A DNA stretch of 64,000 nt from positions 41,669 through 105,668 of the forward strand of contig JAEKKV010000019.1 in NCBI GenBank assembly GCA_019510185.1, read 5' to 3'. The first letter of the stretch is position 1; every line of letters begins with the position of its first letter. Positions 36,457 to 45,144 of the stretch are shown one piece after another. A program made the translations under genes and the position numbers. The stretch is from Verrucomicrobiota bacterium (GTDB lineage: Bacteria; Verrucomicrobiota; Verrucomicrobiia; Opitutales; Opitutaceae). The notes below the pieces were generated by a model that was given only the letters and a program-made list of their open reading frames with translations, searched no databases and had not been told where the DNA came from.

Positions 36457-37935
36457 TCAAGCCGGGGCGGGGGAGCCGTTCAGGCCGGGCCGGGCGAACG
36501 GAACGCGACTTTCGCCCGGCTCGTACTCGGCTTGGATGGTGAAGTAAAAGGTCGAGCCCTCGCCCGGGCGGCTTTCGACCGAAATGGCGCCGCCCATGCG
36601 TTCGCAGAGGCGCTTGGCAATGATCAGGCCGAGGCCGGTGCCGCCGCGCCGCCGTTTGGCGGAGGTGTCGATCTGGCTGAAGGGCTGAAAGAGCTGGCCG
36701 ATTTTATCGGCCGGGATGCCGATGCCGGTGTCGCGTACGTTGAAGTGGAGGCGCACGTTCCGGCGAAGACCGTTGGAGTGCAGCTCGCCGGGGATGGCGT
36801 CGACGGAGACGAAAACGCCACCCGCCTCGGTGAACTTGATGGCATTCCCCACGAGGTTGTTGAGAATCTGCCGGAGGCGTCCGTGGTCGCTGTGGACGAT
36901 GACAGGCACGCTGGCGGCCACTTCGGTTTTGAGGGAAAGGCCGGCTTCGCGGGCGCGGGGACCGAAGAGATGGACAACCTCCTCCACGCAGTCGCGCAGG
37001 GCAAAGGGCGCGTGGTCGAGCTCGATCTTTCCCGCTTCAATCTTGGAGAGATCGAGAATGTCGCTGATCAGGTGCTCCAAGGTATGACCGCTGCTGCCGA
37101 TCATATCCACGAAGGTGCGTTGTTCCGGGGTGAGCGGAGTATCTTGAAGGAGCTTGGCGAAGCCGATCACGCCATTGATGGGCGTGCGGATCTCGTGACT
37201 GACAATGGCGAGAAACTCGCTCTTGGCGCGGTCGGCGGATTCGGCGGCTTCCTTGGCGGCCAGGAGGGCGAGTTCGGCATCTTTGCGCACCGTGATGTCA
37301 TGACCAACCGCCTGATATTCCAGAATGTTTCCATCGACGTCCTTCATCGCGCGATGGGTCCAGGCGTGGACAATGCGGGCCTTGCCCGGCTCGTTCCACT
37401 CCTGTTCAAAAACCGCGGTTTCCGGGAGGGGACCGTTTTTTGTGGAGATCAGCCCGGAGGCGTAGAGCACGCAGGGACATTGCAGCAGTTCCTGGCGTTT
37501 GCGTCCGAAGAAACGCGCATAGGCGCCGTTGACGAAGGTGAGTCTGCCGTCGGCGGTGTAGCGGCAGATAAGATCGGACTGGTCTTCCACCACGGCGCGG
37601 TAGCTGGCCTCCAATTTTTGCAGGGCCTGCGCCATGCGTTCGATTTGGCGGGCGAGGCCGATCACTTCGTCGTGAACTTCATCGGTGTCGGTGACCGGGA
37701 TGGCGGCGCGGGTATGGAGGTTCATTTCCCGCAGCCTTTGCATCAGCGAGCGGTCCCACACATAACCCGCCGTCACCAGCAATACACAGCCAATGAGCGA
37801 GAGGCACAAAATATAATATTGCGGACTGTCCTGCTCTTGGGCGGTCGATTGGGCGATGAGGCCCACCACTGCGGCCAACAGCGAAAAGACCAGGCTGAAA
37901 ATCAGCACGTTTTTCCTGCGCTGCGGTGAACTCAT
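36457..37935 (-). CDS. Membrane-bound PAS sensor histidine kinase
   Basis: A 492-residue hybrid-type histidine kinase without receiver domain. Two membrane helices lie at about residues 10-30 and 40-58. A PAS domain (about 105-225) is followed by the phosphoacceptor segment '[20 protein letters not shown]' (His near 255) and an HATPase domain with '[14 protein letters not shown]' (N box), 'DTGIGIP' (G1) and '[13 protein letters not shown]' (G2). The start is ATG 37935 with AGGA a few bases before. No response regulator is encoded beside it, so the partner and signal are unknown. Confidence 0.9.
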   Translation of the reverse strand: MSSPQRRKNVLIFSLVFSLLAAVVGLIAQSTAQEQDSPQYYILCLSLIGCVLLVTAGYVWDRSLMQRLREMNLHTRAAIPVTDTDEVHDEVIGLARQIERMAQALQKLEASYRAVVEDQSDLICRYTADGRLTFVNGAYARFFGRKRQELLQCPCVLYASGLISTKNGPLPETAVFEQEWNEPGKARIVHAWTHRAMKDVDGNILEYQAVGHDITVRKDAELALLAAKEAAESADRAKSEFLAIVSHEIRTPINGVIGFAKLLQDTPLTPEQRTFVDMIGSSGHTLEHLISDILDLSKIEAGKIELDHAPFALRDCVEEVVHLFGPRAREAGLSLKTEVAASVPVIVHSDHGRLRQILNNLVGNAIKFTEAGGVFVSVDAIPGELHSNGLRRNVRLHFNVRDTGIGIPADKIGQLFQPFSQIDTSAKRRRGGTGLGLIIAKRLCERMGGAISVESRPGEGSTFYFTIQAEYEPGESRVPFARPGLNGSPAPA

Positions 37936-38011
37936 GATCCTGTACAGGTGGCCTAACCTCCGAGGTGAGTCTATGCTAAACGTCGGTGTGCACACAGCCT
38001 CCGACGGCCTT

Positions 38012-38839
38012 TCAACGGGCAAAAAACGGATTATGTTTTTTCTCAAGCGCCAGCGTGGTCAGCGGGCCGTGGCCCGGGGCGATCACGGAGTTGCGCGGAA
38101 GCGTGAAGATCTTGTCGTGATTATTGCGCAATTGATCGGCGTAATGATCGCTGCTGCCGCCCATTGAACAGGAGAAGAGCGCATCCCCGACGATGGCGAG
38201 CGGCCAGCTCAGGCCGGTTACGAAATACGTGGTCTGTCCGGGCGAATGTCCCCAAGTGAAGGCCGTCTTGATCGCGAGTTCGCCCAAATGAAAATGAGCG
38301 TTCTCCTTAAAAGTTTTGGCGCCGGGATAATCAACGGGCTCGCGTTCGCTCGCCCAGACCTCCGCGCCCGTGGCTTTGGCCAGCTCGGGAAGCGCGGCAA
38401 TATGATCGTCGTGCGTATGGGTCAGGAAAAGGTAACGCAACGTGAGGTTTTCCGCATCGATGGTGTCCAGCATCGCGGTGCAATCGGTGCCGGTGTCAAA
38501 AGCGGCGGCCAGACGCGTGCCCGAATCCCAAATCAAATAGCTGTTCACTGTCAGATCTTCGCCGAAGGGGGTGTTAAACAGCATAAAGCCGCGTGAGAAC
38601 ACCGGCGCGGTCGGATAAAATCGTTTGTGGGCGAGCGCCTCCAAGGCATCGGGGCTGAGCCGCAGGTGACGGGCGAGGCGACGGATGACCGCATCAAGAA
38701 TCTGGCCGGCTTTGACCGCGGCGATGTCCGCCAATGACACTTCGGCGCGCTCCGCCAGTTGTTCGTCGGACAGCTTCAGACCTTGCTGGGCTTTATTGAT
38801 GACATCGGTGAAATTATCTTCGAGCGGAATGCGGGCCAT
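38012..38839 (-). CDS. Metallo-beta-lactamase-fold hydrolase with N-terminal HTH-like domain
   Basis: A 275-residue protein. Residues about 8-72 look like an XRE-type helix-turn-helix ('LKLSDEQLAERAEVSLADIAAVK'-type order, then 'IRRLARHLRLSPDALEAL'). Residues about 85-270 are a glyoxalase-II-like metallo-beta-lactamase domain with the zinc motif THTHDDH (140-146), 'TWGHSPGQTTYF' and 'IAPGHGPLTT'. The fusion of a DNA-binding-like domain to a hydrolase is unusual; the helical part may simply be a dimerisation element. Thioester or persulfide substrates are family possibilities; not determinable here. Confidence 0.85.
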   Translation of the reverse strand: MARIPLEDNFTDVINKAQQGLKLSDEQLAERAEVSLADIAAVKAGQILDAVIRRLARHLRLSPDALEALAHKRFYPTAPVFSRGFMLFNTPFGEDLTVNSYLIWDSGTRLAAAFDTGTDCTAMLDTIDAENLTLRYLFLTHTHDDHIAALPELAKATGAEVWASEREPVDYPGAKTFKENAHFHLGELAIKTAFTWGHSPGQTTYFVTGLSWPLAIVGDALFSCSMGGSSDHYADQLRNNHDKIFTLPRNSVIAPGHGPLTTLALEKKHNPFFAR

Positions 38840-39019
38840 GGCTCTACTAACAGTCGCGACGGGAGGGCGCGCAAGGGTGAATGCCGTTCACCGGGGCGTA
38901 TCTTGATAGTCCGCCGCGCCGGAGATATTCCTTGTTTTCCGAACCGGCCGCGCCCTTCTTCTTTCGTCCGGTGCGGACATGATAACGGCTCCGGCGAAGC
39001 AAGGCGGGGTCTGGTTCAA

Positions 39020-39062
39020 TTGATAAGGAGCTTTCTATAGCATAATATAGTGCTTGCTATAG
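39020..39062 (+). promoter_or_regulatory. Promoter-like region with inverted repeat before the H1-like gene
   Basis: CTATAGC (39035-39041) and GCTATAG (39056-39062) form a 7-bp inverted repeat across an AT-rich stretch. TTGATA (39020-39025) and ATAAT near 39042-39046 could be -35 and -10 elements, so the dyad would overlap the -10 region. The gene start is 27 bases downstream of the dyad. Confidence 0.35.
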
Positions 39063-39089
39063 CGAAGGTCCGTGCTTTTTTAACAGCGT

Positions 39090-39503
39090 ATGCCATTTAT
39101 TGATAAAATTAATCAGCTCGAAGCGGCCAAGGCCAAGGTCGCTGAATTGGAAAAGAATGTCACCACCGAGCGTCAGCAGGCGCTGGCCGCGCTGCCTTCG
39201 GATTTCGGCTATGCCGATCTGAACAGCTTTATTAAAGCGTTGAAGGCCGCCTCCAAGGGCGGTTCCCGCAAGGGCAAAAAGGCCGCGAAAGCCGGCAAGC
39301 CCGCCAAGGTGAAGGCTGGCAAGCGCAAGCGCGCCAAGATCACGCCCGAGGTCAAACAGCAGGTCATCGCCGCCGTTCAGGCCGGCACGGCCGGCGCCAA
39401 GATCGCCAAGGACTTCGGCATCTCCCTGCCGAGCGTGCAGAATATCAAGAAAGAAGCCGGTTTGGTGAAAGCTCGTGCGGCTTCGGCCCCCGCGGCTTCC
39501 TAA
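39090..39503 (+). CDS. Histone-H1-like basic DNA-binding protein with HTH
   Basis: A 137-residue protein with three parts. Residues 5-35 form a probable coiled coil rich in Ala/Glu/Lys. Residues 56-83 are a Lys/Ala/Gly-rich tail of the histone H1/AlgP type. Residues 84-126 form a homeodomain-like HTH ('TPEVKQQVIAAVQAGTAGAK', then 'FGISLPSVQNIKKEAG'). 'FGYADLNSFIKAL' (39-51) resembles the linker of H-NS-like proteins. I read it as a nucleoid-associated protein or global regulator; no named family is certain. It has its own promoter and terminator. Confidence 0.8.
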   Translation: MPFIDKINQLEAAKAKVAELEKNVTTERQQALAALPSDFGYADLNSFIKALKAASKGGSRKGKKAAKAGKPAKVKAGKRKRAKITPEVKQQVIAAVQAGTAGAKIAKDFGISLPSVQNIKKEAGLVKARAASAPAAS

Positions 39504-39527
39504 GCAGCTCCTTCGTTATTGTTTTTC

Positions 39528-39558
39528 AGCCTGCGTGGTTCGCCGCGCAGGCTTTTTT
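39528..39558 (+). terminator. Rho-independent terminator after the H1-like gene
   Basis: AGCCTGCG pairs with CGCAGGCT around a 10-base loop, followed by six T. It starts 24 bases after the stop codon. Confidence 0.88.
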
Positions 39559-39678
39559 ATTGGCGACCTCCGGCGCGCCACGGGTGGCACGGCTTGGTTG
39601 GAACCGAGAGCGTCGATCCTCGATTTCTTGTTTTGCCGCTTGCGCTGCTGGCTCGGTGTGGTGGGTTGGCGTCCTGTC

Positions 39679-40593
39679 ATGTCCGCGCCCTATATACAGG
39701 CCAATACCAATGGCCGCCTGCATCCGGCCACCGAGCCGTCCATCGCTCCACTTAACCGCGGTTTCCTCTACGGTGACGCGATTTATGAAGTTTGGCGCAC
39801 TTACCACGGTGTGATTTTCGCTTGGGACGAACACTGGGCGCGGCTGGAGCGCTCGGCGGGGTCGTTATATATGACGTTGCCTTGGTCCCGCGAATTCATG
39901 CTGGCGGAAATCAAGAAAACGACGGCGGCTTATCGGGAAATCTCCGGTCATGCGGGAGCGCTTTACATTCGCCTGCAGATCACGCGAGGCGGCGGGCCCA
40001 TCGGGCTCGATGTCGCGTTGGCGGACCGGCCGGATTTCGTTTTGCTCGTTCAGCCGTGTCCGTTGCTCACGGATGCGCAGGCGGAAAAAGGCATCCTGCT
40101 TTCCCTGGCCCGCGCGTTGCACCGCAATCATCCGTCGACGCTCAATCCGGTTTGGAAGACGGGTAATTATTTGAACAATCTTCTGTGTCTGCGCGAAGCC
40201 CGGTCGCGCGGGGCCGACGAGGTGGTGATCACGAATCTGGCGGGGGAAATCACCGAGGCTGCGGTGAGTAATATCGGTTTTGTACAAGACGGGGTTGTGG
40301 TCCTTCCGTCCCTGGAAGCGGGTATTCTGGCCGGTATCACGCGGCGCCTGCTCATCGATCGCATCGCCTCCGCTGCCGGAGTAAAAGTGGTCGAGCGCAC
40401 GGTGCGTCCGGAGGAGCTCGGAAACATGCAGGAGTGTTTCCTCACGGCGACGACCAAGGATCTCGTGCCGGTGCGCGCGATTGATGACACGGTCTTTCGT
40501 GTCGGTGCGGATACCGTGACGATGGCCGTGAAGCGTGCGTTTGCCGATTTTGCGCGCGCCTACGCGCAGGCGCGTCCGCAGCAGGCCGTTTGA
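39679..40593 (+). CDS. Class IV (branched-chain/D-amino-acid type) aminotransferase
   Basis: A 304-residue fold-type IV PLP enzyme. 'NRGFLYGDAIYEVWRTY' near the N-terminus, the PLP lysine in 'NPVWKTGNYLNNLL' (about residue 160) and 'EITEAAVSNIGFV' (about 195) are family landmarks. It could be a branched-chain aminotransferase, a D-alanine aminotransferase or aminodeoxychorismate lyase; sequence context does not decide. Start is ATG 39679, after the preceding terminator. It ends one base before the convergent rhodanese gene. Confidence 0.87.
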   Translation: MSAPYIQANTNGRLHPATEPSIAPLNRGFLYGDAIYEVWRTYHGVIFAWDEHWARLERSAGSLYMTLPWSREFMLAEIKKTTAAYREISGHAGALYIRLQITRGGGPIGLDVALADRPDFVLLVQPCPLLTDAQAEKGILLSLARALHRNHPSTLNPVWKTGNYLNNLLCLREARSRGADEVVITNLAGEITEAAVSNIGFVQDGVVVLPSLEAGILAGITRRLLIDRIASAAGVKVVERTVRPEELGNMQECFLTATTKDLVPVRAIDDTVFRVGADTVTMAVKRAFADFARAYAQARPQQAV

Positions 40594-40935
40594 TCAATAC
40601 CGCGGCATCGCCGGATCGAAGGCCAGCGCCCACGCGTCGATCCCGCCGGCGACATTGCTCACGGCGGCATGGCCGCGGGTGCGCAGGAACTCGGTGACCC
40701 GGAGGCTGCGGCCGCCATGGTGGCAATGGATGAGCAGATGCTTGTCTTTGGGCAGCGAGCCGAGCCGCTCCGGGATCTGCCGCATCGGGATGAGTTCGGC
40801 GCCGGGGATGCGGCAGATCTCCCACTCGTGCGGTTCGCGCACGTCGATGAGCCGCACGCCCTCGGGATGGGTCGCGAGCAGGTGGCGGGCTTCCTCGACA
40901 GAGAGTTCCAATGGGTAATTTTCCGGCATGATCAT
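40594..40935 (-). CDS. Single-domain rhodanese-like protein
   Basis: A 113-residue rhodanese domain. 'VRLIDVREPHEWEICRIPGA' (about residues 27-46) and the active loop 'IHCHHGGRS' (about 69-77) with catalytic Cys are intact. Such proteins transfer sulfane sulfur; the physiological acceptor is unknown. It abuts the convergent aminotransferase stop with no gap. Confidence 0.92.
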   Translation of the reverse strand: MIMPENYPLELSVEEARHLLATHPEGVRLIDVREPHEWEICRIPGAELIPMRQIPERLGSLPKDKHLLIHCHHGGRSLRVTEFLRTRGHAAVSNVAGGIDAWALAFDPAMPRY

Positions 40936-41009
40936 CGTAAAAGAGCCGGATGCACGGCGGCCGCAATTGAAATTGCGCCGGGATGCGGTCCTCCAAAAAC
41001 TCCGGCCCC

Positions 41010-42098
41010 ATGTCGCATCATTTCATCGTCATCATCGCCGGTGGCAAAGGGGAACGCTTCTGGCCGCAGAGTCGCGCGGCCAAGCCCAAGCACCTGCTCC
41101 CCGTCGTCGGGTCGCAGCCGCTGCTCGCGCAGACGCTGGCCCGCGTGAAGACGCTGGCGCCGGCCCGGAATATTTTCGTCATCACCGGCGCGGTGCAGGC
41201 CAAGGCCGTGCGGGCGGTGTGCAAGGGCATCCCGGCGGCCAACATCATCGCGGAACCGGTCGGCCGCGACACCGCGCCCGCCGTCGGCCTTGCCGCCGCG
41301 TTGGTGGCGGCGCGCGACCCGCAGGGGATTTTCGCGGTGCTGCCGGCCGATCATGTCATTCACGATACCAAGGCCTATGTGGGCGATCTCAAGGCGGCTT
41401 TTGCCGCCGCCGAGGCGGAGCCCGTGATGGTGACGATCGGCATTCCGCCCACCGAGCCGGCCACGGGTTTTGGTTATATCCAGCGCGGGGACGAGTGGGA
41501 AAAATTCAATGACCGCACCGTTTATCGGGTGAAACGCTTTGTCGAAAAACCGAAGCAGGAAGTCGCCGAGGGTTATCTCGCCTCCGGAGACTATGTCTGG
41601 AACGCAGGCATGTTCGTCTGGAGCGTGCCGGTGGTGGCGGCGGCTTTTGCGCAGCACGCGCCCGAGCTCGACGCCGGCCTGAAGCCGATCCGCACGGCGC
41701 TGGCGAAGAAACGTCCGCTCGACGGCGTGCTGAAGAAAATCTACCCGGGGCTGCCCAAGATCTCCGTCGATTACGCGTTGCTGGAAAAATCCACCAACGT
41801 CGTGGTGCTGCCGTCATCCTTTGACTGGGACGACGTCGGCGCCTGGCCGGCGGTCGCCAAGCACTTTACGCCGGACGAGGCCGGCAATGTCTCGCGCGGC
41901 CTCGTCCTCGTCGAGCAGGGGCGGGGCAACCTGGTGTTTTCCGAAGGCAAGCACCTCGTCACCGTGATCGGGACCGACGATCTGATCGTGGTGCACACTC
42001 CGGACGCGACGCTGGTTTGTCCCAAATCCAAGGCGCAGGAGATCAAAGCGCTCCTCAAGCGAGTCGAGGCACTCAAGGGCGGCGCGAAGTGGTTGTGA
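41010..42098 (+). CDS. manC: Mannose-1-phosphate guanylyltransferase
   Basis: A 362-residue nucleotidyltransferase makes GDP-mannose from GTP and mannose-1-phosphate. 'IIAGGKGERFWPQSR' (about residues 8-22) with 'KPKHLLPV' is the signature, and 'GFGYIQRG', 'FVEKP' and 'WNAGMFVW' mark the sugar-binding site. It lacks the C-terminal isomerase domain of bifunctional ManC/AlgA. It supplies the substrate for the gmd genes at 57-59 kb, though it is not clustered with them. An in-frame ATG at 40983 is an alternative start. Confidence 0.93.
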   Translation: MSHHFIVIIAGGKGERFWPQSRAAKPKHLLPVVGSQPLLAQTLARVKTLAPARNIFVITGAVQAKAVRAVCKGIPAANIIAEPVGRDTAPAVGLAAALVAARDPQGIFAVLPADHVIHDTKAYVGDLKAAFAAAEAEPVMVTIGIPPTEPATGFGYIQRGDEWEKFNDRTVYRVKRFVEKPKQEVAEGYLASGDYVWNAGMFVWSVPVVAAAFAQHAPELDAGLKPIRTALAKKRPLDGVLKKIYPGLPKISVDYALLEKSTNVVVLPSSFDWDDVGAWPAVAKHFTPDEAGNVSRGLVLVEQGRGNLVFSEGKHLVTVIGTDDLIVVHTPDATLVCPKSKAQEIKALLKRVEALKGGAKWL

Positions 42099-42218
42099 CG
42101 CCCGGCGCTTGCCGGTGTGAGGTGGCGTGACGGGGTGGAGGCGGGCGGAATGGCGGCTGGATTTTTTCCTTCGCCTTCCGCGCGGCCCGCGCACGACACT
42201 GTCCGCTTTCGCACCCTC

Positions 42219-42653
42219 ATGCGTTTTCTTGGCATTGATTATGGCACGCGGCGCATCGGCCTCGCCCACGGCGACGAGCTGGGCATCGCCACGCCGTTGC
42301 CGGCGCTGACGGACGCCGATCCCGCCAAGCGTCGGGCGGGTCTGGCCGCGATGGTGAAGCAAAGGCGCATAACTGAGATCGTGCTGGGCTATCCGCTCAA
42401 CATGAACGGCAGTGCTGGTTTCAAGGCGAAGGAGGTTGATGCGTTCGCCGAAAGTCTGCGCAAGGAATTCGGCCTGCCGGTGCATCTGGTGGACGAGCGG
42501 CTCACCTCGCATATGGCGCAGGCGGGAATGACGCAGCAGGAGCTGCGCGAAATCCGGGCGCAAGGCATCATCGATTCGCGGGCGGCGGCGCTCATCCTTC
42601 AGGATTATCTCGACCAGCGTTTCCCCCCACCGCTGCCGGGCGCGGAGTTTTGA
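42219..42653 (+). CDS. ruvX: YqgF/RuvX-type putative pre-16S rRNA nuclease
   Basis: A 144-residue RNase H-fold nuclease. 'FLGIDYGTRRIGLA' holds the first catalytic Asp, 'VLGYPLNMNG' the nucleotide-binding turn, and 'LVDERLTSHMA' and 'IDSRAAALILQDYLD' complete the family pattern. It acts in 16S rRNA 5' maturation in E. coli (YqgF). The frame is open from 42117, but ATG 42219 gives the normal N-terminus. Confidence 0.92.
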   Translation: MRFLGIDYGTRRIGLAHGDELGIATPLPALTDADPAKRRAGLAAMVKQRRITEIVLGYPLNMNGSAGFKAKEVDAFAESLRKEFGLPVHLVDERLTSHMAQAGMTQQELREIRAQGIIDSRAAALILQDYLDQRFPPPLPGAEF

Positions 42654-42751
42654 CGACGAAGCCCGGAACGCGGAGGAGCCGTCGCGGTTGCCGACGCGGC
42701 TCCCATTCCGTGCTTCCGCTTCCCGGCGCTTCCATGATTAGATTTTCTCCG

Positions 42752-43513
42752 ATGGCCGCTTCCTCCTCCCCCCAGCTTTCCCGTTGGAAATGCACCGTGG
42801 CCTATGACGGCACGCAGTTCTCCGGCTGGCAAAGCCAGCCCGACGCCAACGCGGTCCAGGATTTCATCGAGCGGCGGCTGGCGGAGGTGCTCAAAGTCAA
42901 GACCGGCATTCAAGGCAGCGGCCGCACCGACTCCGGCGTGCATGCGCGGGCGCAGGTCTTTCATTTTGACGCCGACTGGCCGCACAGTCCGGCCAAACTG
43001 CTCGCCGCGCTGCGGGTGGGACTGCCGCCGACGCTCCAGGTGACGACGGCGAAACGCGTGCCGGCGTCGTTTCACTCGCGGTTTTCCGCCAAAGGGAAAA
43101 TCTACCATTACGAAATCCACCACCGCGGGTTCGCAGATCCGTTTTCTCATCCGTTCTGTTGGTCGATGATGCGCACGCTGGATATCGAGGCGATGCGCGC
43201 GGCGGCGGCACGGTTGGTGGGGAAGCGGGATTTCCGGGCGTACAGCGCCGCCAGCGGCGAGGAACGCGAAAGCACGGTGCGCACGCTGGAGGCGCTCGAC
43301 GTGCAGGTGCGCGGCCGGCGCGTCCGCATTGTCGCGCGGGGCGACGGATTTCTCTACAAGATGGTCCGCAGCCTGGTCGGTGCGCTGGTTGATGTTGGCG
43401 CGGGCCGGCTCTCGCCCGACGACATCACGGCGATCCTCGCCACGAAGCAGCGCACGCACCGCGTCGTGACGGCGCCGCCGGAGGGATTGTTTCTGGTGAA
43501 GGTGTTTTATTGA
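42752..43513 (+). CDS. truA: tRNA pseudouridine synthase A
   Basis: A 253-residue enzyme converts U38-U40 of tRNA to pseudouridine. The catalytic Asp lies in 'GSGRTDSGVHARAQVFHFD' (about residues 53-71). 'VAYDGTQFSGWQ' is the normal beginning and 'GFLYKMVRSLVGALVDVG' the C-terminal signature. ATG 42752 is preferred; an ATG at 42734 and longer TTG forms are possible. Its stop overlaps the comF start by one base (TGATG). Confidence 0.93.
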   Translation: MAASSSPQLSRWKCTVAYDGTQFSGWQSQPDANAVQDFIERRLAEVLKVKTGIQGSGRTDSGVHARAQVFHFDADWPHSPAKLLAALRVGLPPTLQVTTAKRVPASFHSRFSAKGKIYHYEIHHRGFADPFSHPFCWSMMRTLDIEAMRAAAARLVGKRDFRAYSAASGEERESTVRTLEALDVQVRGRRVRIVARGDGFLYKMVRSLVGALVDVGAGRLSPDDITAILATKQRTHRVVTAPPEGLFLVKVFY

Positions 43514-44247
43514 TGAGCCAACCGCTGCGTCAGTTCGTCCGGGGACTTGCCGACGTGGTGTTTCCGCCGGTGTGCGTGCATTGCGGCGGGGTGGTGGAGG
43601 GCGGGGTGTTGCGCCATCTGTGCGTGCGCTGCGAGCCGTTGATCCATCGCGCCTCTTCGCCTTGTTGCACCACTTGCGGACATCCCTTTTTCGGGGAGGT
43701 GGAGGGAGAGCGGTTGTGCCCGCATTGCGAGGGACTGCGGCCGGTTTATGGCGAGGGACGCACCGCCACGTTGTTCAAGGGCCCGGCGCGCGCCCTGATC
43801 CATGCGCTTAAATACCATCACGGTTTGCATGTCCTGGTCGATATTGAGGCGATCGTGCGCGCCTCGCCGCATGTGACCGATTTCATTCGTGACGCCATTG
43901 TCGTCCCCGTGCCGCTGCATCCGCGCAAGGAACGCGAGCGCGGGTACAACCAGACGGCGTTGCTGGCCGCGGCCTTTGCGCGGGCGGCCGGCGGGAGCAC
44001 CCGCGTGGAGACGGTGCTGAGCCGAGTCGTGGACACGCCTTCGCAAACCGCTTTCGACCGCCGGGAGCGCCGGGAGAACCTAAAAAATGCCTTTGCACTT
44101 CGCTCCGGCGTGACCATAACTCCCGCCTCACCTTATATCCTCATCGATGATGTCTTTACCACGGGTTCAACGCTCAATTCCTGCGCCGACGTTCTGCGGC
44201 GCGCAGGTGCTTTGAATCTGAACATCGTCACGTTTGGTCACGGCTAA
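43513..44247 (+). CDS. comF: ComF-family phosphoribosyltransferase-like protein
   Basis: A 244-residue ComF homologue. A zinc-ribbon-like N-terminus carries CVHC, CVRC, CTTC and CPHC pairs (about residues 20-75). The C-terminal phosphoribosyltransferase domain has '[17 protein letters not shown]' and the PRPP loop '[16 protein letters not shown]'. ComF is needed for DNA uptake in naturally competent bacteria, probably at the inner face of the membrane. Translationally coupled to truA; no other competence genes are in view. Confidence 0.9.
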   Translation: MSQPLRQFVRGLADVVFPPVCVHCGGVVEGGVLRHLCVRCEPLIHRASSPCCTTCGHPFFGEVEGERLCPHCEGLRPVYGEGRTATLFKGPARALIHALKYHHGLHVLVDIEAIVRASPHVTDFIRDAIVVPVPLHPRKERERGYNQTALLAAAFARAAGGSTRVETVLSRVVDTPSQTAFDRRERRENLKNAFALRSGVTITPASPYILIDDVFTTGSTLNSCADVLRRAGALNLNIVTFGHG

Positions 44248-44255
44248 TTTTCGCC

Positions 44256-45119
44256 ATGTCGCTTTTTAGTAAACCGAAGTATTCCACGGTCGTCGTCAAA
44301 AAGAAGGATATCCCCAAGGGCATGTGGACCAAATGTCCGCTTTCCGGGGAGATCGTCTTCAACAAGGAGCTGGAGGACAACCAGATGGTTGTTCCCAAGT
44401 CCGGCCACCATTTTCCCATCGGGGCCCGTCAGCGCATCGCCGCGCTCTTCGACGAGAATACGTTTGTCGAGATCGATGCCGGCATCCGCTCGGCCGACCC
44501 GCTCAAGTTTGTCGATTCTCAGCCCTACCCCGTTCGTATTAAAAAATACGAAAAGGAAAGCGGCCTCACCGAGGCTGTCGTGTGCGGCACGGGCGAGATC
44601 CATGGCATCGAGGTCGCTGTGGCGGTCATGGATTTCCGCTTTTGCGGTGGCGCGATGGGTTCGGCGGTGGGCGAGAAGATCACCCGCGCGATCGAAACTG
44701 CGCTCAAGAAAAAGATTCCGTGCCTCATCTTCAGCGCCTCCGGCGGCGCCCGCATGCAGGAAGGTATTTTCTCGCTCATGCAGATGGCCAAGACCAGTGC
44801 CGCCCTCGGTCGTCTGGCCGAGGCGAAGCTGCCCTACATCTCCATCCTCACGCATCCGACCATGGGCGGCGTCACCGCCAGCTTCGCGGTGCTCGGTGAC
44901 ATTAATATCGCCGAGCCGGGCGCGCTTATCGGCTTCGCCGGCGCTCGCGTGATCAAGGACACCGTGAAGCAGACGCTCCCGCCCGGTTTTCAAACCGCGG
45001 AGTTTTTGCAGACGCATGGCTTGATCGACCAGATCGTGAGCCGCTTGGAAATGCGCGATCGTCTGCGCGACATCCTGCGCGCGCTCTACCTCCGGAAGCT
45101 GCCTCCGGCGAAAAAGTAA
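44256..45119 (+). CDS. accD: Acetyl-CoA carboxylase carboxyltransferase beta subunit with degenerate zinc ribbon
   Basis: A 287-residue AccD transfers the carboxyl group from biotin to acetyl-CoA together with AccA. The crotonase-like domain is intact ('[20 protein letters not shown]', '[13 protein letters not shown]'-like segment at '[18 protein letters not shown]', '[18 protein letters not shown]'). The N-terminal zinc ribbon, normally C-x2-C-x14/15-C-x2-C, reads C27, S30, V45, S48, so only one ligand remains. Loss of zinc binding is therefore likely, while 'SGHHF' after it is conserved. It lies 8 bases after comF and 25 before folC. Confidence 0.93.
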   Translation: MSLFSKPKYSTVVVKKKDIPKGMWTKCPLSGEIVFNKELEDNQMVVPKSGHHFPIGARQRIAALFDENTFVEIDAGIRSADPLKFVDSQPYPVRIKKYEKESGLTEAVVCGTGEIHGIEVAVAVMDFRFCGGAMGSAVGEKITRAIETALKKKIPCLIFSASGGARMQEGIFSLMQMAKTSAALGRLAEAKLPYISILTHPTMGGVTASFAVLGDINIAEPGALIGFAGARVIKDTVKQTLPPGFQTAEFLQTHGLIDQIVSRLEMRDRLRDILRALYLRKLPPAKK

Positions 45120-45144
45120 TCCTTCCCGGGACGCAGGGATCCTC

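Noticed and set aside
39090..39503. H1-like gene as a transposase fragment because of its homeodomain-like HTH
   Set aside because: It has a complete start, basic tail, coiled coil, own promoter and terminator, with no transposase catalytic region or inverted repeats nearby.
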